Assembly: GCF_002775205.1 (NCBI RefSeq)
Contig: NC_036457.1
Span: 5,100,024 to 5,164,023 of the forward strand
Direction: 5' to 3'
DNA length: 64,000 bases
Origin: Xiphophorus maculatus
Lineage: Eukaryota > Chordata > Actinopteri > Cyprinodontiformes > Poeciliidae
In this document: piece after piece, positions 23,969 through 55,601 of the stretch
How positions within the stretch are numbered: the first letter of the stretch is position 1
Layout: each line of letters begins with the position of its first letter
Translations under genes and position numbers: made by a program
The notes under the pieces: generated by a model
What the model was told of the DNA's origin: nothing
The model's database searches: none
What the model saw: only the letters and a program-made list of their open reading frames with translations

Positions 23969-25085
23969 GTCCAGGGGCCTCACACCAGATGTGCGGCGCT
24001 ATATTTTACGCACAAGTCGGCATGTAAAAATGAACTATAAACTAAATGTGCGGCAGTAACGCAAATTTATCTGTGAACAATATCAAACTAGAAAAAGTCA
24101 AAACTCACTAAATCCACTGAATCCAGACAACATTCAGTTATTTAAACCAAGAAGCATCAAACATCAAAATACTTTTGTGTTTAAACGATGAAACTGAACC
24201 GATTTATCCTTAGACAATAACACACACACACACAATAAGGAAAATAGAAATAAAGGATGTGAAAACCTCAATGTAAATAATCATGTTGCTCAGTTTGTGC
24301 CTCATAAAGATGAAACTCATCGTCTGAATGCATCTATTTATTCTCACGAGAAACCAGGGCTGATCAAACAGTTTGATTATTGAAGGTGATCAGGTGTGGA
24401 GACAATCCCAGGTATATCAGCAGCTGCATCAAGGTGAGCCGCCACCTGAGGAGCTTTGGCTCTGATGGAGAACATGGAGCCATTGATCAGAGATCAGATT
24501 GATCTGCTGGTTTCTGAGCGTTTAGATTCATCCAGACTGATCGTCCTGGAGCTCTGAGCAGAACTTAAAGCAGGTACCGGTACCGTTCCAGCTGCAGCTG
24601 TCCTCCAGTGGAGCCAGAAATCATCTGGACTCTGTAAATGTAACTTCTGCTCGTGATTCCTGGATTCAGAAGAAACATTTAAATCCCGGCTGAACGCTCT
24701 GCTGCTCCAACAGCGTCTGCTCTGAGATCTTTAGGATTTATTTAGAAATTTCTCTTTATTATTTTTGTGCCCTGAAAGCACCTTTTAAATAAAATCTATA
24801 ATTATTATTATTCTAGATCCTTACCGTTGCTATGGTTACTGCTTCCCGTGGCGGCAGACCTCCTGTATTTCTACTCATTTACATTAAGATGTATTTGTGG
24901 AGGCGACAGGCGGAGCAGCAGCTGCTCTGTGTCTAAATTGTGATGAATGAAGGAAAGGTGAGCAGGTCTGAGCGAACGGCTTCATATCCGACTTTTCTTC
25001 TGCGCCGCACTTTTCCAAATTTGTCCGTACACCAAGTTTAAGAGTGAAAACTGCGCAGTGTTTCATACATGACGCCTCAGATGTT
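23969..25085. mobile_element. Decayed DNA transposon, PIF/Harbinger-like ends
   Basis: The left end AGGGGCCTCACACCAGATG and the reverse complement of the right end (TGAGGCGTCATGTATGAAAC) resemble each other and the AGGGGCCTCAT-type termini seen in fish Harbinger elements. No open transposase frame is left. A second element seems nested inside. The family call is from memory of terminal motifs. Confidence 0.35.
24535..24815 (+). mobile_element. LINE 3' tail (L2-like)
   Basis: Ends in a long AT-rich tail with AAATAAAATCTATAATTATT followed by ATT repeats, preceded by a stretch that resembles fish L2-type 3' ends (TTTAAATCCCGGCTGAACG). No coding part can be read with certainty. Confidence 0.4.
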
Positions 25086-26539
25086 TGGGCTGCTTGGTTC
25101 AATTGTTTCTATTTGTTCTTTCAGTTTTAGTTTTTTCTGAGTTCCTCAGTTTTGTGGATCATAATATTGCAGAGATTAGTTGCGTTTAAAATTGTTTTGT
25201 TTGAAAACAAAAAAGACTTCTTGTGCAAGAAACATTTTAGTTTCCTAACTTTAATACCGTAGATCTAATTTGGTTTGTCCAAAAATAGTTCTGGAACTAG
25301 AAAAAACTTCTGAACGTAGTTTTGAACTTTTTGTTTCAGTTTCAAGCCTTTTTTTTTTATTTAAATTTTTTTTTTTAGTTCCAAAATTATTTTTCATTTC
25401 TAAAAAAATTTTAAACCAGTTTAACATCTGCAAATTAGCTCCATAAATTTATGTTTGAGTATGTCAAAAAGTAACTTGAAAACTGAAACAAAAAGATCAA
25501 AACTATTTTTCAGAGTCAAGTCTTTTTCCTTACTTTTTCTTTTCAGTTTCAGCATTTTTTTAATAACCTTTTTGGCCTCAATTTAGCTCCAAATAATAGG
25601 TTAATTATTGGCACATATTTTGTAAAAGGATGTTGGATTTTTATGAGCTTTTGCTAGAAATGTTTGTTCCTACACAAACAATAAAGTATTTTTATGTATA
25701 ATGAAGTTAAATATCTATTTGAAGTATCTGTTGTGGAAGTTTTTTCCTCAGCTCCAGGAGTTAGCCTGATCCCACTGCAGCGATGCTCTGAGTTTAAACT
25801 GATCCGGGTTTGGACCGATGAAGCAGGAAACAGCTCAAAGAACAAAACATGATTATGAACTTTTTCATAGATGATAAAGTGACTTTTTATGTTCGGGAGT
25901 TTTATTACTAGTTTATAAACCTGAAAGAGTAAAAACATTGATTATAGTTTTAAATTTAAAGAATTTGTCTAAATTACTGTTGCTTGTAATGCCTTATTTT
26001 CACCAAAAGATGGCGACAAAACTCAGCACTCGGGTGTAATAAAACCCCAGAGAACAAAGATTGTCTATAAAATTGATGTGCGTCCGTTTCTACAGTGTTT
26101 TTCTGAAAAGATTAATTACTTTAAAAATATTAAAAGGTATTTAAATCGTTTTTTTCTAAAACACATGTAAAGCAATTGTATTAGAAATAATTAAACAACG
26201 CAGATGTAGCCAAAATTAACAAAAATTCAAGTAATGAAAATGATTGTGTAAAAATAACCCTCTCCTCATGATTCTTTTCTATTTTAAAGTTTAATTTTAG
26301 CCAGTTAAGTATTATTGACCTGAATATATATAAAGGCCTAAATAAGGACAAAAGTTGAAAATTAATAATGACTATAAATAAACTCTGTACAACGCATAAG
26401 AACTATGCAAAACATTACCATTCCTCTTAAAATACATTTCCATTCTTTCTGCTCATGTCCTCTCAGAAATCACCTCAGAGTGAGCCCTCTCCCCAGTGTC
26501 TGGTCCTGGGTTTTTTGCTCAGAGTGAGCCCTCCCCGCT

Positions 26540-26765
26540 CTGTAACAGATCGTCTCCTCTCAGATCCGCTCCGAACCGCTGCCGCTCGGACCGTCGCCGT
26601 AGTTTGGCGGAAAAAACCGGCTCCATCCTCGGCCTGGAGCTGCGTGATCCGGCCGGAGGACCGACACCTTTGGACTCGCAGGTACTGCTGCAGGATCCTG
26701 CTGGTTCCGAGGGAACAGTTCGTGTAGGGCTCGGTTCTGGATGGACACTGTGAAATCGGAGGTAG
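26540..26765 (+). promoter_or_regulatory. Candidate PRKD3 promoter or non-coding first exon
   Basis: A CpG-rich patch in AT-rich surroundings, about 1.8 kb before the PRKD3 start codon, ending near a possible donor (GAAATCGGAG then GTAGTT). Assigned by position and composition only. Confidence 0.25.
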
Positions 26766-28529
26766 TTTTGAACTTTTTCTTCTTTCAAACTCTGAAATCC
26801 AGTTTGAGGATCGAGCTGCTGTCAGACTTGCTGCAGTTGATTTTTTCCTCTGTGGTAATTAATTCATTACGGCTCTCAGCTGAGTTCTGGTCCAGATGTT
26901 TCCAGATGTTCTGCTGGTTCTTAAACAGTTAAACCGCCGATGGTTCGTGGAAAAATCAGAATGTGAACCTGTGACCTTCCTCACATCGATTTCATATTAT
27001 AGAAATGATGAAATATTACAGAGGAGGATGGAATATGTGGGTTTGACGGGATAATTCACCAAAATCAGTTTCCCATATAACTATCGTTCTTCTCAAGTTT
27101 AGGTTTTGTGTTTGTGCAGAAACTTTAGTGGGACGGAACCGGATCGGATGACTCGCTTTGAAAAGCCATTTGTGTCCAACAGGATCCTGAAATCTGATTC
27201 TGCAGAGGAGACGATGATCTGGACCCAAAGATTCACTAAACAAACCGGACCGAACATCCACAGGATGTGAAACCTTCATATCAAAGACAAACTGAGCTGC
27301 TGTTGGTGAGGAGAACCGGGTCCTGAATCGGGTTCTGAACCTTTCTAGTAAACACTGGAGAATCCTGCCAGAGCTTTTTAATTTAGATAGATAATCCTCC
27401 TTCCTGCTCAGATTATCAATCCTAAATCCTGCCTCAGATTATCAATTCAACCGATTTAATGTTTCACTTTGATCACTTTTAGTTGAAAGTTAAGAAACCT
27501 GAAATGTCCTGGTGAGTTCTGCAGGAAATATCCAGGTTCAGTTCCAGGTTCCAGGTATTACTCCAGGTTCAGCTTCAGGTTTTACTCCAGGTTCCAGGTT
27601 TTACGCCAGGTTCAGCTCCAGGTTCCAGGTTTTACTCCAGGTTCAATCAGACAGATGGTTCAAATCTTCTCCATCCAGGACTTGTACAGGTCAAGGATCA
27701 GGAAAAAGGCAGCTAGCATCTCTGCAGACCCCACACATGCTGGACACAAACTGTTTTGTCTTCAGGTGGCGCTACAGAGGCGGTCTCTCTGAAGGCCACA
27801 TGAACAGCTGACATCCTGAGGATCTGCTCTGTTAGAACAATTCTTTTAGTTTTCTGTCTTTAAAACACACGACTGCAAATACATCAACATATTGTTCCTT
27901 TATCCTTACTTTACTTCCCCTAACGTTTCATATTTCTATCCAGTAATAACAATAATTGGCAGAAGCTAATATTATAGTACTATGTAAATAAGTTTTAGCA
28001 GAAGCTAATGCTAAAGCGCTAAATATACAGTACATTTAGCAGAAGCTAATGCTAAAGCACTAAACCTACAGTGCATTTAGCAGAAGCTAATGCTAAGCGC
28101 TAAGTGTCCTGAGCAGAATGAGACTTGTCATGTTTATGTCAGTTATCAGTTTTAATTGGTTGTCTGTCATTTATATTTCATGTCTTCTCGCTGTGAAATT
28201 CTTTATTTGTGACCCAGTCTGGCCCAATAAGTCTGGTTCTGGTTCTGACTGAAGCTCTATGATCCTAACGTCCGAGTAGAGCTGACCTTTGACCTTTCTG
28301 TCCTCTCCGTCTCTGTGTTTCCAGCTGCAGGCGCTCTGAGTGCGGACTGGTCCGGTTCTGACCCGAACCCAGTGTTTCCCTGACCAGCTGAGCGTCGTCT
28401 CCCTGGAAACAGAGATGCTCCGCGGCGACAGGAAGCAGCAGGGAAGCAGACAGGAAGTGGAGGGCCAGACCACCGTCGGCTGACTGAGCTTCTCCACCTG
28501 GCAGATCTCTCGCTCTCTGACAACACAAG

Positions 28530-41752
<13,223 letters not shown>

Positions 41753-42307
41753 AGGAAGCGGTTACCATGACGACATGCTGTCTCAAAGCTGCAGAGGCAA
41801 CCCGAACGCTGGTTCTGTTTACCCAACCAGGTCCAGTAATCAGGGCTTCTTCTCCTATTCAACAGGCTGACATAAAGGACTCAGCAGCGCCCCCTCAGGT
41901 TGCAGTAGGAAAAACAACACAGAATTTAATTTATCTTCAGTTTTATTCTCAGAGCCACTAATTCCATTCACAGCTTCATCTAATAATCCATAATCAGAGG
42001 CTCCACTCTGCTGATTAACTTCCTGGATTAATCCAGCAACGCTTTCCTAATCTCAGGAATTCACTTCCTGTTTCAGCAGCAGAAAAAAACATCAGATTAA
42101 CTTCAGATATGAAAATAAAAATTCAGTTTAACTTCAGATCTGAAGGAAAATCAGATTCTGTCCAGAATCAAACCCGTTTGATATGTAATCGGATCTGAAC
42201 CGAGGTTCCGATCCGAAGCAGAAATCAGAGCGAAGCTGATTTCTGCTTCCTCTTCCTCACTGACTGACGAAGACCTGAGAACGTTTCTACTTTTGTAGCA
42301 CAAAACC

Positions 42308-42313
42308 ATTAAA
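42308..42313 (+). terminator. Likely PRKD3 poly(A) signal
   Basis: ATTAAA lies about 0.56 kb after the PRKD3 stop and 77 bases before the NDUFAF7 stop on the other strand. The two converging transcripts probably end close together or overlap. Confidence 0.45.
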
Positions 42314-42389
42314 GTTGAACTGGGAACACTGGTTTCAGTCTGTTGCAGTGTTTACTTGACTTCCGTTCTAAACATGGTACTGATCCGGG

Positions 42390-45119
42390 TCAGGAGAAGC
42401 GGAGCTCGGAGAAGCCGGCCACAGGAAGTGGCGCGGGGCTCTTCCTGTCCAGCTTCAGGCCGGTGGGCGTGGGCGGGGCGGCGAGGCGGCCGGGCGCCAG
42501 CAGACACAGGAACAGGAAGCGCTCGCCCATGTGGGCGGGGCTTGTCAGCAGGTCGTAGCTCTGGATCAGCTGCTTCCTGCTGGACGGGTCGCTGCAGTTC
42601 CTCAGCAGAACCTGAACAAAACCGAGCAAAACCCAGAGTCAACCAGAACCCACCTGCATGCTGCGGGTCAGAACCAGAACCCACCTGCATGCGGGCGTCG
42701 CCGCCCATGTTCTTCAGGAACGCCCTCTGGGTCACGGGGCCCAGACAGGCCACGCCCCCTCCCGCCATGCGCCGCAGGAAGCTGAAGTCCACGTCGGCCG
42801 TCAGGTCGGCGCCGCCGGGGTCCGACAGGACGTCGTGCAGCTGGTGGCCCTTGAAGCCCTGAAACGGGTCGCACATTAGAACCGGAGCGGCCCTGGACCG
42901 GACCGGACCCGGCAGCCTGCGGCGTACCCGGAACGTGTCGGTCTTGGTTCCGTCGTGGCCGTAGTCGGCGATCAGCGCCGCCCCTCCCTGCTGCTGGATC
43001 CGGCGGGCCAGCAGCTGGACGATGGCGCCGCCCTCTGGACACACCTCCACGTGGCTCCGCCCCTCTCCGGCCTGCGCACACACACCTGGGTAAGCCCCGC
43101 CCCCCGGAGCGTCAGGCGACCCGCCGCTCGGCTCCTCACCTGGACCAGCGAGGACGAAGCGAGGGTCGGACCCGGAGAAAGAACCAACCGCAGCCGGCCC
43201 GGGTTGGCCGGGTCCAGATCCACTAGAACCTCCCGCCAACCTTTCTCCGTCCGCTGGGGGCGGGGACAGTGGACAGGTGAGGACGGGTGAGGGTTGAGAG
43301 CAGGACAGGTGTGGCGGCAGGTCACCGTCTCACCTGGAACTTGTGGACCGGCAGAACGTCAAAGAACTCGTGAGCAACAAAGATGCTGAAACCTGAAAGC
43401 AGAGAAACACTGGAGGTCAAAGGTAAGCCGGGCTGAATGTTTGACCCTCTGCCGCCGCCTCAGGGAAACGCTGACAGAAACTTGATACTACCCGGTTCTG
43501 ACCCGGCCCAGTTCCCACCTGCAGGGACGTCTTCCAGGCGGCGGTACCAGGACACCGGAACCCCAGCCGCCGTTTCCCCGCGCCGGTACTCCGGGCCGGC
43601 CGGGTCGGGCTCGCCGCTCGCCTCCTGGCCACCGGTTCCGGTCAGCGTCTCGGCTTGGACCCGACTCAGAACCGGACTCACCTCCACCAGGTGGACCGAC
43701 ACAGAGGCTCCGCCCACTACAGAGCGCAGCTGACCGAACACCTGGAGAGACAACAGAACCGGCATCGACCAACCGGAACCAACCAGAACCTCCAGAACCA
43801 GAGATCGGGTCTTACTCTGAGGACGTCCGCCATCAGGGAACCTTTCCCCGGGCCCAGTTCTACCAGCTGCAACCGACCGGGCCGACCCGCCGCCATCCAC
43901 TCACTGACCATCCACACGCCCAGCAGCTGCAGACCAGAACTGGGTCAGAACCAATCACCTGCTCCTCAGTGCGCTCATCGTAATCATCATCAGGTTCTGG
44001 TTCTGAAGACCAGTGACCCGGACGGGTTCTGATCCAAACACTCACTTCTCCAAACACCTGGCTGATCTCTGGTGACGTGATGAAGTCTCCCTCCGCTCCC
44101 AGCATCATCTTCCTCACGTAGTAACCCTGCAGGAAGGAGACACGTTAAGCCCCGCCCCTATGAGGAGACACGGTAAGCCCCGCCCCTATGAGGAGACACG
44201 GTAAGCCCCGCCCCCAGCCTGGCGGTGAGACGTACGGCCACTGGGTTGGTCAGAACCTCTCTCATGTACTCGGACACGGTGATGGGCCCGGTGGAGCGGA
44301 TTTTGGCGCTCAGGTGTTTGAGCATGGAGGGGTGGGACTTCCTGTCCTGGGCCGAAGAGCTGCACAGCGTCGCGGACGGAGCGCAGCGCCACCTTCCTGT
44401 CAAACACAGACATTCTGGAGTCAGTTTGGTCGGGAACACTGAGCAGAACCAAATGGGTTCTACTGAGTCCTGGATCCGACCCCGTTCTGGTTCAAATCCA
44501 GCTGAGCAGAACCAAACATCTACCAAAAACTGGACGATAGTTTAGTTTCCTGAGATTTCATAATTGGTTTCACTTCTTGTTTTATTTACGGATAAATAAA
44601 CAAAATGTCTTCCAGTTTTAAATGTTCGTCAGGATTTAAACGGTACTGACCTTTCAGAATGAGTTAATGATTATTATTGTTATCATTATTGTTATTATTA
44701 TCATTATTATTATTATTATGTACCTGGAAATGGCCTCAAAACATTAATATGATCGCTTATCGTGATCAGTTATAACAGCTGGTAAACCGGACTAAACATG
44801 GTATCATCATCATCATCTGTGACGTCATGAGCTGAATGCTGGAGAAGCTCAGGTGAGGGTTCTGGATTAAGATGAACCGGGTTCAGAACCGGGTCAGTTT
44901 ACCCAGATGTTCTGATGCTCTCTGTACTGAACCTGCCAGGTGTTTCTGCTTCAGGTTTCCCGCCTGCTGCAGGTGAAGTTTGACAGGTGAGCTGTGTGTG
45001 AGTGAGGTTCTGGTGGTTCTACCTGTGTCAGGTGTCACTGAGCCGGTCCTAACGGCACATGAGGCTCCGCGGTGACTGACGGCTCTACCGAGCAGCTGCT
45101 GACAGACCTTCATCCTCAT
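42390..45119 (-). CDS. ndufaf7: NDUFAF7, complex I assembly arginine methyltransferase
   Basis: Ten coding exons on the minus strand: 45119-45023, 44396-44236, 44126-44046, 43926-43816, 43741-43519, 43392-43334, 43253-43140, 43071-42928, 42858-42685, 42611-42390. They join in frame to about 461 residues; human has 441. The start is a basic mitochondrial presequence (MRMKVCQQLLGRAVSHRGAS). Next come the conserved STGPITVSEYMREVLTNP and GDFITSPEISQVFGE, and the S-adenosylmethionine-binding motif LVELGPGKGSL. Further on are VAHEFFDVLPVHKFQ, AALIADYGHDGTKTDTFRG, and HDVLSDPGGADLTADVDFS. The enzyme symmetrically dimethylates an arginine of NDUFS2 in the mitochondrial matrix during early complex I assembly. 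The second in-frame Met (MRM) could also start translation. Intron 2 (109 bases) is mostly a GC-box tandem repeat, and the exon 9 donor lies in a 31-base duplication. Confidence 0.96.
44159..44220. repeat. 28-bp GC-box tandem repeat in NDUFAF7 intron 2
   Basis: About 2.3 copies of a unit containing GGTAAGCCCCGCCCCTATGA and GGAGACAC. The repeat fills most of a 109-base intron and carries three CCCCGCCC boxes. Confidence 0.9.
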
Positions 45120-45145
45120 TGCGCCGTGTGCGTCACTTCCTGCAG
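45120..45145 (-). promoter_or_regulatory. ETS-CRE-like site just upstream of the NDUFAF7 start
   Basis: On the gene strand, GCAGGAAGTGACGC lies about 15 bases before the ATG. GGAAGTGACG is an ETS/half-CRE composite common in promoters of nuclear genes for mitochondrial proteins. The start site is unknown, so the site may lie in the 5' UTR. Confidence 0.3.
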
Positions 45146-47556
45146 CCGCTCTGGGACAACCCAGCTGGCATTAGCTAACCTGCGTAGCGGTGGGTTAATG
45201 TCCGGGTTAAAATCAAACTGGGTTCAGAGTAAAAGCTGCGGGTCTCCTCCAGGCTGTTAATGGTCAGATATCTGCCTGGAAAGGTTACAGGTCACTAGAG
45301 AGGGTCAAAAAGCCACCGAGTCCTCCTGAAGTTGGCACAGCTAAAGCTAACAGCGGCTGCTACACCGTTTACCAGGAACTGGTTATGGTCCGACAGCGCC
45401 ACTTGCTGCTGGGGAGGCGGAACTACATTATAATTATAATGGGTCAATACATACCGATAGGTAAATGATAAAACACTAAATCAGTAATAACATAATAATC
45501 TGTATTTTATTTCTGTTTTATCTGTTGCGGCTCTGACAGCTTCATCCTGAAGCATTGATCGGATAAACTGCACCCTCTAGTGGAAACAACGCTTCTGTTT
45601 CTGTTTGTGTTAATAGGAAGTTAGTGGGGTTTTTTGTTTTTGTTTTTTCAAATCAAATGACATTTATTATTGATGCATTGTTTCTTTTTTATAAGCAAAT
45701 TATCTGTTTTTTCTTTCAGTCTAAAGAAACTTTACAATATAAAGAAACATACAAAGAACATCTTTATTACCTACACAAGACACCTACAGTAAGTCCCTAA
45801 GTTCCTGTTAAAAGAGGAAACTAACCTCCAGGTTTGATCTCTGTTGGTTCAGGTCACTTCTCTGGAACCAGTCGCTTTAAATCTCATAACTCTGACATCA
45901 ATCCAGTTAAATAGATTCTGGATTATCGCAGCAATCCAGATTTCACAAACTGCTGCTCCACTTTTCATCTTCCTGCAGACTAGTCATAGTTACCAAAGTT
46001 ACTAAGCACTTTGTAATGTATAAAATTATCTTTACCTTTTACGTTTATAGTTCAAACTGATGACTTCCTGTCTTTGCAGTCACATGACCAGCTGAGCGCT
46101 TCAGCTGCAGAGGACTGGTCAGCCCTAAAGCATCGCTGAGATGTTCAGAAGTTCTGCATTGATCCCAAAGTCATCAATAAATGAAAGTAAGCTGCCGCCA
46201 GCGCAGAGCTTGATGAAGACACTTTAAAGACAGAAAAACTGAAGAAATATAAACAGAAACAAACTTTATTGATCCTCTGAATTCAGCATGTAGGAAAAAT
46301 ATTAAAACCAGAAACATGAAGCCAAGCAGCTGAGAATAACTAGAAACTATAATCTGGATTAAAAGACAGCTGAAACCCTCCCACAGCATGATGCTGCCAC
46401 TGCCAGGCTGAAGCCCTGGGAATGTTCAGAACCACTGTACCGGACCCTCAAGCTTCCCCAGCAGAACCGCTTCTGGTTCTGGAAGCTGAGGGTTTCAGCC
46501 TCCAGCACCAGTGCTGGTCTGTGCTGGTCCAGTCAGAGTAGATCTGGTTCTGACCCGCTGCAGTTTCCTCTTCCATCTGGACCCGGTTCTGATCCAGTCT
46601 GGATTCTCCTGGTCTTCACCAAACTGGACCAGAAACTGTTCCGGTTTTTCAGCCTCGTCTGGACCGAAGACACCGGAACCTCAGCGGTTCTGCGTGGCGT
46701 CCGTCCGGTTTGATCAGAATAACAGAACCTTCGACAGCCAGGTGTCATGGAGCTAGCTTCCGGTCTCCGCCTACCAGAAGAGGCTGTAGCCCCGCAGGCC
46801 AGCAGGGGGCGCCACCGAGCCCAGCGCTGAATGATTCCCTACTCGGTTCCCTCCGGTGTTCACAGGGAAAAGGTTCTGGACCGGTCCACACATCAGAACT
46901 TCAGGTTATGAACCGTCTTCTGCTCGTCAGAACCAGTCCTGCTACACAGAACTGTCAGCACCGCTTCACAATTCAGACCCAGTCGAACCATTCATTTCTT
47001 CAGATGGACTCTGGTTCTGAGTCGGTCCAAACTCTCCGAACTGCAGATCTAAGAGGCCAAAGTTACTCACGTAAAGTAAATTACAATTTATTTATTTTTA
47101 AACTTTCCAGCTGATGTTTGAACCTCAGAGTCGCAGCAAACTGAGCAGTTGTGCTGACAGCCAATCAGAAGCCAGGATCTCTGTGGAAGAAGCCAATCAG
47201 AAGCCAGAGCTTGCGTTAGGCCCGATAAATTTGATGGATTATATTAATTTATGATGTAATTCACTGCAGAAATAATGTTTAGTTTTTAAAATGAAACATT
47301 TAATAACTGGGGCAAGTTACTCATTATTTCTGTTTTTATTTCCAGCTTTAATAAATTTACATTTAAATTATAACTTCAATTATTTATAACCTTTACACCT
47401 GTTTTTGCTACAGGTTTGTGTTTCAGTGGTTCTGGAGTCTCCTGGGCCCTCGGACCGGTCCAGACCTGGGTCCACCAGAGCCAAGGAGCTGGTTCTGGAC
47501 TGAACCGGACCTGGACCAACAGTAAAGCACACGGAGACCAAAGTGACAGAAAACAA
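45146..47556. other. Spacer between the NDUFAF7 5' end and the RPS7 3' end
   Basis: No coding exon recognised. A possible Tc1 transposase scrap lies near 46375-46410 (minus strand GGCAGCATCATGCTGTGGG). The rest is AT-rich or CAGAACC-rich unique sequence. Confidence 0.45.
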
Positions 47557-47576
47557 CTTTATTGAGTCCGGCGCGT

Positions 47577-54534
<6,958 letters not shown>

Positions 54535-54704
54535 GGCCTTAGTCTCTGCACAGACACAGAGGGGTTAGAGAGGTCAGAGGTCATTTCATCACATATTTAA
54601 GGAGGAACAGCAAAAGCAAAGGAGGAGGATTAGCAGGGCTAGCTGGATGTGTGGCTGGGGGATATCAAGCTGTTAGTATTAGACTATCATACAGCAAGTA
54701 TTCA

Positions 54705-54835
54705 GTCAGACGTTGTAACACTGACTGCTACCAGAAATCCTCCCTGCCCACAGCATCATCATCCACAATTCTCTGAAGATACTTGGGTGATTTGCGTTTC
54801 ATTAACAAAGTATTTTTGAATAAAATCTGACTGAG
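54705..54835 (+). repeat. Dispersed repeat 3' end, copy 2
   Basis: Similar to 22795-22905 (ACTGACTGCTACC, then CAAAGTATTTTTGAATAAAA). It lies in RPS7 intron 1. Family unknown. Confidence 0.3.
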
Positions 54836-55283
54836 GAACATCTAAACTGGTTCCAGAATAACCGGTGAACTGGTCTCAGTTGCTGCCGACCTGAACTCCC
54901 AGTAAACTGATTTGAAATGGTTCCAGTTCTCCTCCTGCAGCGACCTAACCGCTAAACTGGTCCCAGCTCACAGGTTTTTCGGTGAAACTGTCGGACCAGT
55001 TTACTAGTTAATTCCCAGTTTATTCTCCAGCAGTAGCTGACTGAACACACGCTCGGCCTAGCTTCTCCCGCTAACACAGTCCCTCCGCTACTACGCTGTA
55101 AATACACCTCTAACGAAACCATCCGCTGCTACAAACATCTTAATCTGAGGTATCAGAGTCCAAATGGGAAGTTCAGGTTGTTGAAGCAACAACAAAACAG
55201 CTTTAAAGGACATTTAAGATCAGAAAACGGATGAACTGTGAAAATAACACGACTAACCTGTGTCAGCGACGGCCAAGGAAGAG

Positions 55284-55577
55284 ACCGGAACATCGCGAGA
55301 CTTGAATTAATCCAATCGCGTCGCTGATCAATAGCATCGCGAGAATTAGATATGTACGCCGTTGTTAATTTAAGATATCGCGAGAGTAAAATTAGATTAA
55401 TTTCTGAAGTTACATCTCCGTCCAGTTGATGGCGGTAATACACAAAGTCAGTAAACTGCCATAAAACCCAACAGAAGAAGAAGAAGAAGAAGAAGCGTAA
55501 AATTAGTAGCATTGCTGTTGTTAATTGTCGGGTTTCCAGCCGGGTTTACGGCCAGCTTCACCCAGTTTAGATCCAAC
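55284..55577. promoter_or_regulatory. Bidirectional RPS7-RNASEH1 promoter with three TCGCGAGA motifs
   Basis: About 295 bases separate the RPS7 TOP-like start (about 55283, minus) from the first RNASEH1 ATG (plus). TCGCGAGA occurs at 55293-55300, 55337-55344 and 55378-55385; the third fits the TMTCGCGANR promoter consensus exactly and the other two differ at one base. This motif is known from TATA-less CpG-island promoters and is bound by BANP. There is no TATA box. A GGCGGTA element lies at about 55425-55497. Confidence 0.7.
55425..55497 (+). repeat. GGCGGTA dispersed hairpin element, copy B
   Basis: CCAGTTGATGGCGGTAATAC, then AAACTGCCATAAAACCCAAC and a GAAGAAG run. It is related to copies near 11492 and 63592 and sits in the RNASEH1 promoter or 5' UTR. 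Confidence 0.55.
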
Positions 55578-55601
55578 ATGACACTCTGGTGGTTCCGCTG
55601 A
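55578..55601 (+). CDS. Upstream ORF of RNASEH1 (7 codons)
   Basis: ATG at 55578 opens seven codons and stops at TGA 55599-55601; the stop overlaps the first RNASEH1 ATG (55601) as TGATG. In mammals a short upstream ORF on the RNASEH1 mRNA is known to limit the mitochondrial isoform and to favour the nuclear one. The same architecture is seen here. Whether the ATG is in the mature 5' UTR depends on the unmapped start site. Confidence 0.6.
   Translation: MTLWWFR

Larger units (their letters stand above)
23561..28529. other. Spacer between the divergent CNKSR3 and PRKD3 genes
   Basis: No coding exon recognised. It contains a DNA transposon relic (about 23969-25085) with a LINE tail inside it, AT-rich sequence (25.1-26.4 kb), a CpG-rich patch at 26540-26760 that could be a PRKD3 first exon, CCAGGTT-rich tandem repeats (27530-27645), and a 50-60 base repeat of GCTAATGCTAA type (28010-28105). 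Confidence 0.45.

Noticed and set aside
44158-44526. NDUFAF7 exon 2 ORF continuing into VRLTARLG as a variant protein
   Set aside because: The extra residues come from reading through the donor into a GC-rich intronic repeat; the spliced frame restores the conserved GYYV block.
46375-46410. Tc1-like transposase remnant (GGCAGCATCATGCTGTGGG on the minus strand)
   Set aside because: The match is under 30 bases with no continuing homology on either side, so not called as an element.
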